Below are positions 9,140 to 18,335 of a DNA stretch of 64,000 nt, in pieces (the stretch's first letter is position 1; the number at the start of each line of letters is the position of its first letter). The DNA is from Sulfitobacter sp. LCG007 (GTDB taxonomy: Bacteria; Pseudomonadota; Alphaproteobacteria; Rhodobacterales; Rhodobacteraceae). The notes under the pieces are model-generated. The model saw only the letters and a program-made list of their open reading frames with translations, searched no databases and had not been told where the DNA came from. Location: NCBI RefSeq assembly GCF_040801785.1, contig NZ_CP161805.1, forward strand, positions 930,001-994,000, given 5' to 3'. The translations under genes and the position numbers were made by a program.

Positions 9140-10683
9140 TATTCCATTGCGGGTTCCGGGGGGTGCGCGGCCGCCGCGGGACCGGGCCGGCGCAGCAGGA
9201 AGACGATGGGCACCGCCACGAGCGTGAAGACCATCATCAGCAGGAAGTTGTCGACATAGCCGATCATCGCGGCCTGCTGGCTGACGAGCTGGTCGGCGAT
9301 CGCGGCCTGCAGCGGCGATCCGTCGAGAAGCCGGGGCATGAGATGCCGGACGGGTTCGGACTGGGCGGTGATACGGGCCGCCAGTTCCTCGTGGTTGAGC
9401 GTGCTCATGCGTGACAGCACCACCGTCACGACCGAGATGCCGACGCCCGAGCCTACGTTCCGCACCAGGCTGAAGAGGGATGTGGCGTCGCCGCGATACT
9501 TCTGGTCGATGGTGGCGAAGGTCAGGGTCGAGAGCGGCACGAACACAAATCCCAGTCCCAGGCCCTGCATGACGCCGCTGACGATGACAGGCCGGCTGTC
9601 CATCTGGATGTCGAAACCGGCCATCAGGTGCAGTGACCAGGCGGTCAGGCCGAGGCCCGCCAGCACCAGCGCGCGCGGATCGAAGCGCGACACGAGCCTG
9701 CCGACGAGAAGCATCGAGATCATCGTGCCCACGCCGCGCGGCGCCATGACGAGACCCGAGGTGATCACGGGATAGCCCATCAGCTTCTGCAGCAGCGGGG
9801 GCAACAGGGCGAGGCCGGAAAAAAGTGTGAGGCCGACAATGAATATGAAGATCAGCCCCATGGAAAAGTTGCGGTCGCGGAACATGGCGAGGTCGATGAA
9901 GGGGTCGTCGGCCATGAGGGAATGGACCATGAAGGCCCACAGGCCCGAGATCATGGCGGCAAGGTAGAGCCATATCTCGAGAGAGTTGAACCAGTCGGCG
10001 CTTTCGCCCCGGTCCAGCATGAGCTGCAGGGCGCCGACGCCGATGGCGAGCATGGCGAAACCGGTGAAATCGAAGCGGCGCCGTTTCGCCTCTTCCCGAG
10101 GCAGGAAGGTGAGGATCCCCAGCAGGGCGATGATGCCCAGTGGAAGGTTGATGAGAAAGACGTAGCGCCAGTTGAAGACCTCGGTCAGATAGCCGCCAAG
10201 GGTCGGCCCGATGATCGGCCCCACCATGATGCCCGCCCCGTAGATCGCCATCGCCTGACCGATGCGCTCGCGCGGGTTGATGTCGAGAAGGATGGCCTGG
10301 GCCAGCGGGATCAGCACCGCTCCGAAGACGCCCTGGAAGATGCGGAAGACGACCATCTCGGGCAGGCTCGTGGCGATACCGCAGAGCAGAGAGGCCAGGG
10401 TGAAGCCGGAGATGGCGACCGCGAAGACCGTGCGACGCCCCAGCCGGTCGGCGGCCCAGCCGGTCAGCGGCGTGGCGATGGCCGAGGCGACGATATAGGA
10501 GGTCAGCACCCAGGTGATCTCGTCCTGTGTGGTGCTGAGGCTCGCGGCCATGTGGGGCAGGGCGACGTTGGCGATGGTGGTGTCGAGCACCTGCATCACG
10601 GTCGCAAGCATGATGGTCGCGGTCAGCCAGCCGGGCGCCGCCACCACCATGTTGGGCTTCGAGAGGGCGGGCGCGCTGCTCAC
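9139..10683 (-). CDS. emrB: DHA2-family drug:H+ antiporter, EmrB/QacA type
   Basis: A 514-residue, 14-span inner-membrane MFS pump that exports hydrophobic drugs with the EmrA adaptor. The DHA2 motif LDTTIANVALP is at residues 33-43; motif A is GWAADRLGRR and the antiporter motif C region lies around GAGIMVGPIIGPTLGGYL. The start codon is GTG at 10683, overlapping the emrA stop as GTGA, which implies translational coupling. It is the last gene of the marR-emrA-emrB operon. The tail after the last span is short and alanine/proline rich. The family assignment is firm; the substrate range is unknown. Confidence 0.92.
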   Translation of the reverse strand: MSSAPALSKPNMVVAAPGWLTATIMLATVMQVLDTTIANVALPHMAASLSTTQDEITWVLTSYIVASAIATPLTGWAADRLGRRTVFAVAISGFTLASLLCGIATSLPEMVVFRIFQGVFGAVLIPLAQAILLDINPRERIGQAMAIYGAGIMVGPIIGPTLGGYLTEVFNWRYVFLINLPLGIIALLGILTFLPREEAKRRRFDFTGFAMLAIGVGALQLMLDRGESADWFNSLEIWLYLAAMISGLWAFMVHSLMADDPFIDLAMFRDRNFSMGLIFIFIVGLTLFSGLALLPPLLQKLMGYPVITSGLVMAPRGVGTMISMLLVGRLVSRFDPRALVLAGLGLTAWSLHLMAGFDIQMDSRPVIVSGVMQGLGLGFVFVPLSTLTFATIDQKYRGDATSLFSLVRNVGSGVGISVVTVVLSRMSTLNHEELAARITAQSEPVRHLMPRLLDGSPLQAAIADQLVSQQAAMIGYVDNFLLMMVFTLVAVPIVFLLRRPGPAAAAHPPEPAME

Positions 10684-11783
10684 ATCAGGTCATCCAGATG
10701 CGAGTGCCCGGTGTCGACGCTGACCGTGACGCTCATCCCGTCGCGCAGCGTGTCCGCGGGGGCATCCTCGATCCGGATCCGCACCGACAGGCGCTGGACT
10801 ACCTTGACCCAGTTGCCCGTCGCGTTCTGGGCCGGGATCAGCGAATACTGCGATCCCGTGGCCGCGCCGAAGCTTTCCACGCTGCCGTGAAGTTCGAGAT
10901 CGGGATAGGCGTCGATCTCGATCGTGACGGGCTGGCCGAGGGCGATGCCGTCAAGCTGGGTTTCCTTGAAGTTGGCCTCGATCCACATGTCGCCGGCGTC
11001 CACCAGAGTCGCGATCTCGGTCCCGGCGCCGACATACTGGCCCGGGTTCAGGCTTTCGACCTGCGCCACCACGCCGGGCAGCGGGGCCTTCACCACGGTC
11101 TTGTCGAGATCGCGCTGCGCCGCGTCGCGGGCCGCGATTGCCGCCCTGACCGAGGGGAGGCTGTCGGTGTCGGCCTGCGGATCGCCTCCGAGGGCAGCCG
11201 CCGCCGCCTCGAGCTGGCGGCGCGCGACCGCCGCGTTGTTCTTCGCGGCAAGCTGGGCCACCGTCGCCTCGTCGAAATCCGCCGCGCTTCCCACACCGCG
11301 CTGGGTAAGGGCCTTCTGCCGGTCGAGCTCGCGGTTCTGGACCTCCATGACGCTCTGATACGCGGCGAGCTGCGCCTCGGCCGTGGCGTATTGGGCCCGC
11401 GTCTGCGATACGCCAAGCCGCGCCGCCGCCAGCGATGCCTCGGCCTTGTCAAGCGCGATCCGGTAAGGCTCGGGATCGATCCGGAAAAGCGTCGCGCCGG
11501 TCGCGACCTGCTGGTTCTCGGTCACGTCGACCTCGACGATGCGCCCGCTCACATCCGCCGAGATCGCGACCATGGGCTGATGGATGTAGGCGTTGTCGGT
11601 GGTCACGTATCGTCCGCCGAACAGCCAGAACCCGAGGCCCGCGAGGGCGAAGGCAAGCGGAACCGCCGCCATGAGCAGCCGGCGCAGTCCGTTCCGCCGT
11701 TTCGCGGGCGCCTGCTGCGCATCCGCCTGCCGGTTCATCGGGTGTTGCGGATCGGCTTCGATATTGCCTGTCTTCGCGTTCAT
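10680..11783 (-). CDS. emrA: HlyD/EmrA-type membrane fusion protein
   Basis: A 367-residue periplasmic adaptor linking the EmrB pump to an outer-membrane channel. After a hydrophilic cytosolic leader there is one membrane span (about residues 37-57, ending GFWLFGG). Next comes YVTTDNAYIHQPMVAISADV, typical of the first lipoyl half-motif, then a long alpha-helical hairpin (about 105-210) and a second lipoyl/barrel part (VVKAPLPGVVAQV). ATG 11783 is chosen because AAGGA lies nine bases upstream; a GTG seven codons earlier has no such site. It begins 24 bp after the marR stop and overlaps emrB by 4 bp. No outer-membrane factor is in the window. Confidence 0.9.
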   Translation of the reverse strand: MNAKTGNIEADPQHPMNRQADAQQAPAKRRNGLRRLLMAAVPLAFALAGLGFWLFGGRYVTTDNAYIHQPMVAISADVSGRIVEVDVTENQQVATGATLFRIDPEPYRIALDKAEASLAAARLGVSQTRAQYATAEAQLAAYQSVMEVQNRELDRQKALTQRGVGSAADFDEATVAQLAAKNNAAVARRQLEAAAAALGGDPQADTDSLPSVRAAIAARDAAQRDLDKTVVKAPLPGVVAQVESLNPGQYVGAGTEIATLVDAGDMWIEANFKETQLDGIALGQPVTIEIDAYPDLELHGSVESFGAATGSQYSLIPAQNATGNWVKVVQRLSVRIRIEDAPADTLRDGMSVTVSVDTGHSHLDDLM

Positions 11784-11807
11784 CACAATCGGTCCTTCAT
11801 CCACCGC

Positions 11808-12251
11808 TCAGCGGTCCTCGAGATTTTCGACGATCCTTGCCAGCGCCCGCGTCATCGCCTCGATGTCCGAGGGCGCAATTCCCGCGAGTGCCTTGTCGAA
11901 GACGCCCGCCGAGATCTCGCGCATGCGGACAAGCTTCTCCCTGCCCTGTGGGCTCAGCTCTACGGTCTTGGCCCGCCCGTCCAGCGGATCGACGCCGCGC
12001 ACCACGAGGCCGGCGGCCTCGAGGCGGTCGGCAACATCGCTGACCGTCATGGCCGAGGCGTTGATGGCCGAACCGAGCTCGACCTGGCGCATTGCCCCGG
12101 TGCGCGACAGCTCGCCAATGACGCGCCATTGCGTCAGCGTGAGGCCGTGCGGCTTTGCGACGCGCTCGAACTCGCGCTTCATGAGCGACGACGTTTCCTG
12201 CAGACGCAGGGCGATCGAACGCATGGCTTCGGATACTTCTTCGGGTTTCAT
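11808..12251 (-). CDS. MarR-family transcriptional regulator of the efflux operon
   Basis: A 147-residue winged-helix repressor. The recognition region reads TQWRVIGELSRTGAMRQVEL followed by the second helix LGSAINASAMTVSDVADRLE and the wing VVRGVDPLDGRAKTVELSP, a standard MarR fold with N- and C-terminal dimerisation helices. It is the first gene of the leftward operon with emrA and emrB, an arrangement known for self-regulated EmrR/MarR systems in which a phenolic or drug ligand releases the repressor. The ligand is unknown. The start at 12251 is the only methionine in front of the conserved region. Confidence 0.9.
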   Translation of the reverse strand: MKPEEVSEAMRSIALRLQETSSLMKREFERVAKPHGLTLTQWRVIGELSRTGAMRQVELGSAINASAMTVSDVADRLEAAGLVVRGVDPLDGRAKTVELSPQGREKLVRMREISAGVFDKALAGIAPSDIEAMTRALARIVENLEDR

Positions 12252-12259
12252 ACGGACCC

Positions 12260-12286
12260 ATATAATAAAGATACGTACGAAGTAAA
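12260..12286 (-). promoter_or_regulatory. Putative promoter and MarR operator upstream of marR
   Basis: A short AT-rich island directly upstream of marR. On the minus strand it has TTTACT (12286-12281) and TTATAT (12265-12260), with spacing somewhat shorter than ideal. Between them lies TTCGTACGTAT, containing the overlapping palindromes CGTACG and TACGTA, a plausible MarR site. This comes from reading the sequence only. Confidence 0.35.
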
Positions 12287-12401
12287 GGCGTGACGTCGAA
12301 GCATGTGCTGCGGGCCTGTTTCAGGCGCATTTGTGGGGACGCGTGGCGCTCTGAGGGTCAGCGGCGCTGACGGCCGCGCCAGATGCAAGGGTCGCGCGCG
12401 C

Positions 12402-13697
12402 TCAGCCCTCGTAGCCCATCAGCCGGGGCAGAAACAGCACGATGCCGGGCATGAGGATCATCGCGATCAGGGCGAGGATCAGCACGATCAGGAAGGGCCA
12501 GATCTCGCGGATGATGTCGAGAAGCGGAATGCGCGTGACCCCGTTGATGACGAACAGCAGGATTCCGTAGGGCGGGGTGATGAGGCCGATCATGCAATTG
12601 ACCACGGCGACCACCCCGAAATGGACGAGGTCGATGCCGAGCTCGCGGCAGGCGGGCAGGAAGAGCGGGATGATGACGAGGATCAGCGTCGTGGCGTCGA
12701 GCAGGCAACCGAGCAGCAGCAGCACCACGTTGACACCCAGCAGGAAGAGCAGCGGAGGGATGTCGAGGCCCACGAGAAGCTGCGCCATCATCGCGGGGAT
12801 GTTCTCGGACGCCACGATGTAGTTCAGGATCAGCGCGCCGCCTATGACGATGCCGACGGCGGCCGAGGACCGGGCGCTCTCGACCAGGATGCCGTAGAGG
12901 GCGCGCAGGCTGAGCGCGCGGTAGAACAGCGCGGCGAGGATCAGCGCGTAGGCGGCGGCGACCGCCGCGGCCTCGGTGGGCGTGGTCACACCGCCGTAGA
13001 TCCCGTAGAGCAGGATCGCCGGCATCAGCAGGGCCGGGAAGGCGTTGAGAAAATTGCCCGGAAGCTCGGACAGCGGCACCGGGTCCTCGAGCCCGAATCC
13101 GCGCCGGCGCGAAATCGCGGCATTCATCGCCATGAGCACCACGCCCATCAGCAGCCCAGGAACGATGCCGCCGAGAAAGAGGTAGCCGATCGAGCTGTTC
13201 GAGACGAGCGCATAGAGCACCATCGGGATCGAGGGCGGGATGATCGGGCCGATGGTGGCCGAGGCGGCGGTGATCGCGGCGGCATAGCCGGGGGTATAGT
13301 GGCCCGAGCGGGTCATCATGCCGATGATGATCTTGCCGATGCCCGCGGCGTCGGCCACGGCCGAACCTGACATGCCCGAGAAGATCAGCGATGCCACCAC
13401 GTTCACATGACCCAGCCCGCCCCGGAAGCGGCCGACGAGGGCGACGCAGAAATTCAGCAACCGGTCGCTGATGCTGCCGGCGTTCATGATGTTGGCGGCG
13501 ACGATGAAGAGCGGTACGGCAAGCAGGATGAAGCTGTTGTAGAGCCCGTCCATCATCGTCTTTCCCGCGATGCCGATACTTTGACCGACGCTGGCGAGAT
13601 AGACGAACGAGGCGATCATGATCGCATAGGCGATCGGCGCGCCGATGGCCGCGAGCAGAAAGAGGGTGCCGAGGCAATAGAGGAATTCAACGCTCAT
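12402..13697 (-). CDS. dctM: TRAP transporter large permease (DctM)
   Basis: A 431-residue inner-membrane permease with about 12 spans, the Na+-coupled ion-transporter-fold subunit of a tripartite ATP-independent transporter. Recognisable DctM segments are GAPIAYAIMIASFVYL, VPLFIVAANIMNAG, the FSGMSGSAVADAAGIG hairpin and ASATIGPIIPPSIPMVLYA. The start ATG 13697 overlaps the dctQ stop by 4 bp. With DctQ and DctP it forms one leftward operon, dctP-dctQ-dctM. It sits divergent from sugar-acid type oxidoreductases and an aldolase, suggesting import of a sugar acid or polyol-derived acid; this is context inference. Confidence 0.94.
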   Translation of the reverse strand: MSVEFLYCLGTLFLLAAIGAPIAYAIMIASFVYLASVGQSIGIAGKTMMDGLYNSFILLAVPLFIVAANIMNAGSISDRLLNFCVALVGRFRGGLGHVNVVASLIFSGMSGSAVADAAGIGKIIIGMMTRSGHYTPGYAAAITAASATIGPIIPPSIPMVLYALVSNSSIGYLFLGGIVPGLLMGVVLMAMNAAISRRRGFGLEDPVPLSELPGNFLNAFPALLMPAILLYGIYGGVTTPTEAAAVAAAYALILAALFYRALSLRALYGILVESARSSAAVGIVIGGALILNYIVASENIPAMMAQLLVGLDIPPLLFLLGVNVVLLLLGCLLDATTLILVIIPLFLPACRELGIDLVHFGVVAVVNCMIGLITPPYGILLFVINGVTRIPLLDIIREIWPFLIVLILALIAMILMPGIVLFLPRLMGYEG

Positions 13698-14257
13698 TCG
13701 TCGAGCCGTCCCTCGGCGTGCGCGCCCTGAACGTCCGCGCCGTAGCGCCAGACGAAGACAGCACGCCAGGCGTAGCGCAGGGCCACCACGATCTGGAAGA
13801 GCGCGTAGATGGCATAGACGTGGCGCATGCGGATCCAGTCTCCGAAGAGATGCGACAGCGTGGCCGTCTGCTTCAGGCGCAGGATTGTAAAGCGCGACCA
13901 GGTCGGTTCGAGCGACCAGAGCAGGCCCGCACAGATGATGACGGCGCCGATGATCGCGAACCAGCGCCGCACGCCGGGCCGGACATGGTCGTAGAGCACG
14001 TCGAAGGTGACGTGATCGCTTTCACGCACGATGAAGGCGTTGCCCCAGAAGACCAGCCAGACCCAGAGGACAAGGCAGAATTCCAGCGTCCAGCCGTAGC
14101 GGCTTGCCTCGAGGAAGGGCAGGGCCTCGGCGATGGCGGGGACGCGCGCGGTGTAGCGCACGGCGATCTGGACGATGAAGGTGGCGAACATGGCGGCCAT
14201 CATCGCGGCCGCCACGCCATGCGTGACGCGGGAGACCCATCGCATCGATGATGTCAC
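13694..14257 (-). CDS. dctQ: TRAP transporter small permease (DctQ)
   Basis: A 187-residue protein with four predicted membrane spans, the DctQ subunit that partners DctM. It has the usual conserved pattern in the second half-loop (LEFCLVLWVWLVFWGNAFIV, then RESDHVTFDVLYD), a hallmark of DctQ proteins. The GTG start at 14257 has GGGAGG a few bases upstream; ATG 14245 is an alternative four codons in. It ends in the 4-bp overlap with dctM and begins 21 bp after dctP. Confidence 0.92.
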   Translation of the reverse strand: MTSSMRWVSRVTHGVAAAMMAAMFATFIVQIAVRYTARVPAIAEALPFLEASRYGWTLEFCLVLWVWLVFWGNAFIVRESDHVTFDVLYDHVRPGVRRWFAIIGAVIICAGLLWSLEPTWSRFTILRLKQTATLSHLFGDWIRMRHVYAIYALFQIVVALRYAWRAVFVWRYGADVQGAHAEGRLDE

Positions 14258-14278
14258 ACGGACCTCCCGCGAATGCGA

Positions 14279-15283
14279 TCAGTTGCCCAGGGCGTTGATC
14301 TTGTCCAGCACGCCTTCCGGCCAGACGTCGGCGAAGTCCGACTCCTTGTAGACCTGCTGGACATGGCTGCGGAAGGCCGCGAGATCGGGTTCGTAGATAT
14401 CGAGCCCCTGCTCCTCGAGAAACGACACCAACTCCTCTTCCTTCCGGATCTGACCCTGCCGCGCGCTTTCCGCTGCATCCACGGCGGCCTTCTCGACCGC
14501 TGCCTGCTGCTCGGGAGTCATTTCATCCCAGACAGCCTTGGAAAAGGCGATGTAGTTCAGGTCCACCAGATGGGCGGTCAGGGCGATCTGCCCGGTGACT
14601 TCGTAGAACTTGGAATCGACCACCGTTGGAAGGGGGTTGTCCTGCCCGTCGACGGAGCCGGTCTGAAGCGCTGTATAGATCTCGGTGAAGGCAAGCGGCG
14701 TCGGGTTCGCGCCAAGCGCCTTGCCGAGGAACTGCCAGGCATCGGTGCCCGGCATGCGCAGGTTCACACCGGAAAGATCGTCGGGCGTCGTGACGGTCAG
14801 CTCGTCCTTCGACTGGCGCAGGTTCACATGGCGCTTGCCGAGATACATGACCGCCAGCAGCTTGACGCCCAGCTCGTCCTCCACCTTCTGCTTGAACGGA
14901 TCCATCAGGGGGTCGTTGAAGACGGCGACCTGATGCTCGGCCGACTGGTGCACGTATCCGGTGGCGAAGATCGAGAACTCGGGGAAGAAGGTCGCAAGCT
15001 CCTGCGCGGACGTGATCGACATCTCGAGATCGCCATTGGCGATGGCTTCGAGTTCGGACCCTTGGGCGACAAGCGACGCGTTGTAATGCGGCTCGTAGGT
15101 GGCGAATTCGGATACCGCTGGTCCGAAGACCTCGGCCAGCGCAACCGAACGCTGGTCGGTTTCGGTCGCGGGCGTCGACATGCGCAGCGTGACCTTGTCC
15201 TGTGCGAGGGCGGGCATCGCGGTCGCAAGCGCGAGGCCGGCGGCGGCGGCGAGAACGCCCCGGCGCGCGAGGGTGATAGGCAT
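14279..15283 (-). CDS. dctP: TRAP transporter substrate-binding protein (DctP family)
   Basis: A 334-residue periplasmic binding protein that captures the substrate and hands it to DctQM. Residues 1-27 are a signal peptide; the ARRGVLAAAAGLAL segment has a twin arginine and could be Tat-dependent. Family features include the LRMPGTDAWQFLGKALGANPT stretch, whose Arg commonly contacts the ligand carboxylate, and FTEIYTALQTGSVDGQDNPL. The start ATG 15283 has GGAGGA eight bases upstream. It is the first gene of the leftward dctPQM operon. The conserved arginine suggests a carboxylated ligand such as a sugar acid. Confidence 0.92.
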   Translation of the reverse strand: MPITLARRGVLAAAAGLALATAMPALAQDKVTLRMSTPATETDQRSVALAEVFGPAVSEFATYEPHYNASLVAQGSELEAIANGDLEMSITSAQELATFFPEFSIFATGYVHQSAEHQVAVFNDPLMDPFKQKVEDELGVKLLAVMYLGKRHVNLRQSKDELTVTTPDDLSGVNLRMPGTDAWQFLGKALGANPTPLAFTEIYTALQTGSVDGQDNPLPTVVDSKFYEVTGQIALTAHLVDLNYIAFSKAVWDEMTPEQQAAVEKAAVDAAESARQGQIRKEEELVSFLEEQGLDIYEPDLAAFRSHVQQVYKESDFADVWPEGVLDKINALGN

Positions 15284-15486
15284 TGCTGAGTCCTCCCTGA
15301 CTCTGGTTGGTCGCCAGTTTTTCACCGGCTCACCCGGACGTTACACCGCAGGTGCGACTGGCCTCAACCCACCATTCGGAAGCGCATGATGGTCCGCAGT
15401 CACGGCGGGGCGGGGCCGCTCGGGGCTTGCATGGTGTATTCCGGCGGCCGAGGATCGTGCGGGGGGGGCCGGGGGAGGGCCGGAAC

Positions 15487-16518
15487 ATGGCAGGAATTGC
15501 GGTCGCCGGGGCGGGGTTGATCGGCACGCGCCATCTTGGCGCGCTCAGGCTGGCGGGGCTGGAAATCCATTCGGTCATCGACCCGGCCCCGGGTGCATCG
15601 GACATCGCGAGGCGCTACGGAGTCCCCCATCACGCGTCGCTCGAGGCCGGTCTCGAAGCCCGGCCCGCGGGCGTGGTGCTTGCGACGCCGAACGCGCATC
15701 ATCCGGAAGGCGCCATGAGCTGCATCTCGGCGGGCGTGCCGGTGCTGATCGAAAAGCCGATCGCGACCACGCTGGCCGCCGCGCGCCGGATCGTCGCCGC
15801 CGGGCAGGCGGCCGGTGTGCCGGTGCTGACGGGGCATCACCGGCGGCACCTGCCGGTGGTGCAGGCGGCGCGGGCGCGGATCGGGGAAGGCGCGCTGGGT
15901 CGCATCGTGGCGGCGCACGGGATGTTCTGGATCGCCAAGCCAGACGCCTATTTCGAAACCCCCTGGCGGCGTTCGCCGGGGGCAGGACCGACTTTCATGA
16001 ACCTGATCCACGACATCGACCTGATGCGCTACCTGCTGGGCGATGTGCAGGGCGTTCAGGCGGTGATGTCGAACGCCGTGCGCGGCAATCCGATCGAGGA
16101 TGCCTGCGGGGCGCTCCTGACCTTCGAGAGCGGTGCGATCTGCACGTTGCAGGCCTCTGACGCGATCGTCGCGCCCTGGTCCTTCGAACTGACCGCGCGC
16201 GACAATGAAACCTATCCGCCGACCTCCGAGAACGCCCTCTGGATCGGCGGGACGCATGGCGCGCTTGCCTTGCCGCAGGGAGAGGAATGGGATGACGGAG
16301 GCAGCCGCGACTGGTGGAAGCCGATCCGCCGCACGACCCTCCTGCGCGGCACCGAAGACCCGCTGGTTGCGCAGATGCGCAACTTCGACGCGGTGATCCG
16401 GGGGGCCTGCGATCCGGTGTGCTCGGGGCGCGACGGGATGGAATCGCTTGCAGTTCTGCTCGCGATCAGGACTTCTGCGGCCAGTGGCGCGCGGGTCGTG
16501 CCGGGTGAGGAAAGCTAG
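15487..16518 (+). CDS. Gfo/Idh/MocA-family NAD(P)-dependent oxidoreductase 1
   Basis: A 343-residue cytoplasmic dehydrogenase. The N-terminal Rossmann fold begins IAVAGAGLIGTRHLGALR (GxGxxG type) and has the family EKP motif in VLIEKPIATT. The C-terminal alpha/beta domain has NLIHDIDLMRYLLG, where the HDID histidine/aspartate pair is the usual catalytic region. The family oxidises or reduces sugars, inositols and sugar acids at a ring or chain hydroxyl. ATG 15487 follows GGGGGAGGGCC. It is the first gene of a rightward operon (aldolase, second oxidoreductase, TIM, RpiB) and divergent from the TRAP operon. Substrate not identifiable from sequence. Confidence 0.88.
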   Translation: MAGIAVAGAGLIGTRHLGALRLAGLEIHSVIDPAPGASDIARRYGVPHHASLEAGLEARPAGVVLATPNAHHPEGAMSCISAGVPVLIEKPIATTLAAARRIVAAGQAAGVPVLTGHHRRHLPVVQAARARIGEGALGRIVAAHGMFWIAKPDAYFETPWRRSPGAGPTFMNLIHDIDLMRYLLGDVQGVQAVMSNAVRGNPIEDACGALLTFESGAICTLQASDAIVAPWSFELTARDNETYPPTSENALWIGGTHGALALPQGEEWDDGGSRDWWKPIRRTTLLRGTEDPLVAQMRNFDAVIRGACDPVCSGRDGMESLAVLLAIRTSAASGARVVPGEES

Positions 16519-16530
16519 GGGAGACGGCTC

Positions 16531-17301
16531 ATGGACATGCCGAAGAACGACTTCAAGGCGCGGCTCGCGGAGGGGCCGCACCTCGTCGGCATCTGGAACT
16601 CCCTGACCGGCAACACCGCGCCCGAGCTGCTTGCGACAAGCGGATTCGACTGGGTCCTCGTCGATACCGAACACTCACCGATCGAGCTTGGCGACGTCCT
16701 GCCCGCCCTTCAGGCGATCGCAGGCTATCCGGGCGTATCGGCCGTCGTCCGCCCCTACGCCAACGATACCGTCATGATCAAGCGCGTGCTCGACATGGGC
16801 GCGCAGACCCTGCTGCTGCCCTACATCCAGACCCGCGAGGAGGCCGAGGCCGCGGTGGCGGCCATGCGCTACGGACCGGCGGGGGTGCGCGGCGTCGCGG
16901 GCCTGACGCGGGCCAGCCGGTTCGGCAAGGTCGAGGGCTACATCAAGCGCGCCTCCGAAGAGCTGTGTCTGATCGTGCAGGCGGAAACCAGGCTTGCCAT
17001 CGACAATCTCGAAGCCATCGCCACCGTCGATGGCGTGGACGCGGTCTTTATCGGGCCAGCCGATCTCAGCGCCAGCATGGGCTACCCCGGCGAGCCCGAT
17101 CACCCCGAGGTGCAGAAGGTCATGGAGGGCGCCTATGCGACCCTCGCGGATCTGGGCGTTCCCTTCGGCATCCTGTCGCTGAACGAGTCCATCACCCGGC
17201 GCGCGATGGAGCGGGGCGCGGCCTTCTCGGCGGTCGGCGTCGACTCCGCCCTGCTGGTTCAGGCGCTTGCCGCGCTGCGGGCGCGGTTTCCCGCGGCCTG
17301 A
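16531..17301 (+). CDS. HpcH/HpaI-family class II aldolase
   Basis: A 256-residue TIM-barrel, metal-dependent aldolase that cleaves 2-keto-3-deoxy-type or 4-hydroxy-2-oxo acids into pyruvate and an aldehyde. The key residues are present: His48 in DTEHSP, Arg74 in VRPYAN, metal ligands Glu152 (QAETR) and Asp178 (GPADLSASMG). Family members include HpaI, GarL and RhmA. It starts 13 bp after the first oxidoreductase and is followed five bases later by the second. The neighbouring tetrulose-phosphate-type isomerases suggest that the aldehyde or an analogue enters four-carbon sugar metabolism, but the substrate is unproven. Confidence 0.9.
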   Translation: MDMPKNDFKARLAEGPHLVGIWNSLTGNTAPELLATSGFDWVLVDTEHSPIELGDVLPALQAIAGYPGVSAVVRPYANDTVMIKRVLDMGAQTLLLPYIQTREEAEAAVAAMRYGPAGVRGVAGLTRASRFGKVEGYIKRASEELCLIVQAETRLAIDNLEAIATVDGVDAVFIGPADLSASMGYPGEPDHPEVQKVMEGAYATLADLGVPFGILSLNESITRRAMERGAAFSAVGVDSALLVQALAALRARFPAA

Positions 17302-17306
17302 CCGGC

Positions 17307-18335
17307 ATGGTCCGGACCCGCATCGCGCTGGTCGGGCTCGGCATGGCCGTCGCCCCCCACGCCGCGGCGCTGCGCGATCTCTCGGAGACGGTGGAGGTCG
17401 TCAACGCCTACGCCCCCACCGCTGCGCGGCGCGAGGAATTCGCCCGCCGCCACGGCTTTCCGGTCTGCGACAGTCTCGAGACCATTCTCACCGACGACAG
17501 CATCGATGCGGTCGGCGTGCTGACACCGCCCGACACGCATGGCGACATCGGACGGGCCTGCGCGCGGGCGGGCAAGCATGTGCTGCTGGAAAAGCCGCTC
17601 GATATCACTACGGCGCGGGCGCAGGCGCTCGCAGAGGACATGCAGGCCGCGGGCATCCGCACCGGAGTGGTCCTGCAGCACCGCTTCCGCCCCGCGGCCG
17701 TCAGGGCCGCGGAACTGCTGGCGGGCGGCACGCTCGGCCGCATTCTCGGCTGTTCCGCGACGATCCGGCTCTGGCGGCCGCAGTCGTACTACGATGCGCC
17801 GGGGCGGGGCACCTATGCGCGCGACGGCGGCGGGGTTCTGATGACGCAGGCGATCCACACGCTTGACCTGATGCTCAGCCTCGCCGGGCCGGTGCGCGAG
17901 GTCTCGGGCTTCGTGACGACGACGCCCCTGCACCGGATGGAGGCCGAGGACATGGTCAGCGCTGCCCTGCGGTTCGAGAACGGCGCGTTCGGGACGGTCG
18001 AGGCCACCACCGCAGCTTTTCCGGGCTTTCCCGAGGAGATCGTGCTGACCTGCGAGGGCGGCGTGCTGATGCTGAAGGGCACGCAGATGCTGATGCGGCG
18101 GCAGGACGGAGGCGTTGAAGACATCGCCCCGGACGAGGGGCCGGGCGGGACCGGGTCCGACCCCATGGCCTTTTCGCATGCCTGTCATCTGGCGGTCTGG
18201 AGCGACTTCGCCGATGCGATCGGACAGGGCCGCGACCCGATGGTGACAGCTTCTGAGGCGCTGAAGGTGCACCGGCTCATCGACGCGCTGACCGAGAGCG
18301 GGCGCAGCGGCACAACCGTGCGGGTGATGCAATGA
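17307..18335 (+). CDS. Gfo/Idh/MocA-family NAD(P)-dependent oxidoreductase 2
   Basis: A 342-residue paralogue of the first oxidoreductase in this operon. It has the Rossmann start TRIALVGLGMAVAPHAAALR, the VLLEKPLDITT motif and the catalytic-domain segment GGGVLMTQAIHTLDLMLSL. The frame is open upstream, but ATG 17307, five bases after the aldolase stop, is the natural start and matches the family N-terminus. It overlaps the TIM-like gene by 4 bp (ATGA). Two different oxidoreductases in one operon suggest two oxidation steps, or an oxidation and an epimerising reduction, on the same carbon skeleton; this is inference. Confidence 0.88.
   Translation: MVRTRIALVGLGMAVAPHAAALRDLSETVEVVNAYAPTAARREEFARRHGFPVCDSLETILTDDSIDAVGVLTPPDTHGDIGRACARAGKHVLLEKPLDITTARAQALAEDMQAAGIRTGVVLQHRFRPAAVRAAELLAGGTLGRILGCSATIRLWRPQSYYDAPGRGTYARDGGGVLMTQAIHTLDLMLSLAGPVREVSGFVTTTPLHRMEAEDMVSAALRFENGAFGTVEATTAAFPGFPEEIVLTCEGGVLMLKGTQMLMRRQDGGVEDIAPDEGPGGTGSDPMAFSHACHLAVWSDFADAIGQGRDPMVTASEALKVHRLIDALTESGRSGTTVRVMQ

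Noticed and set aside
12357-12371. GTCAGCG-G-CGCTGAC palindrome as a terminator of the TRAP operon
   Set aside because: The single-base loop cannot form a hairpin and no T tract follows; it may be an operator or chance.
16965-17306. Upstream extension of the second Gfo/Idh/MocA gene
   Set aside because: It would overlap most of the aldolase 3' half in another frame; ATG 17307 fits the family N-terminus.
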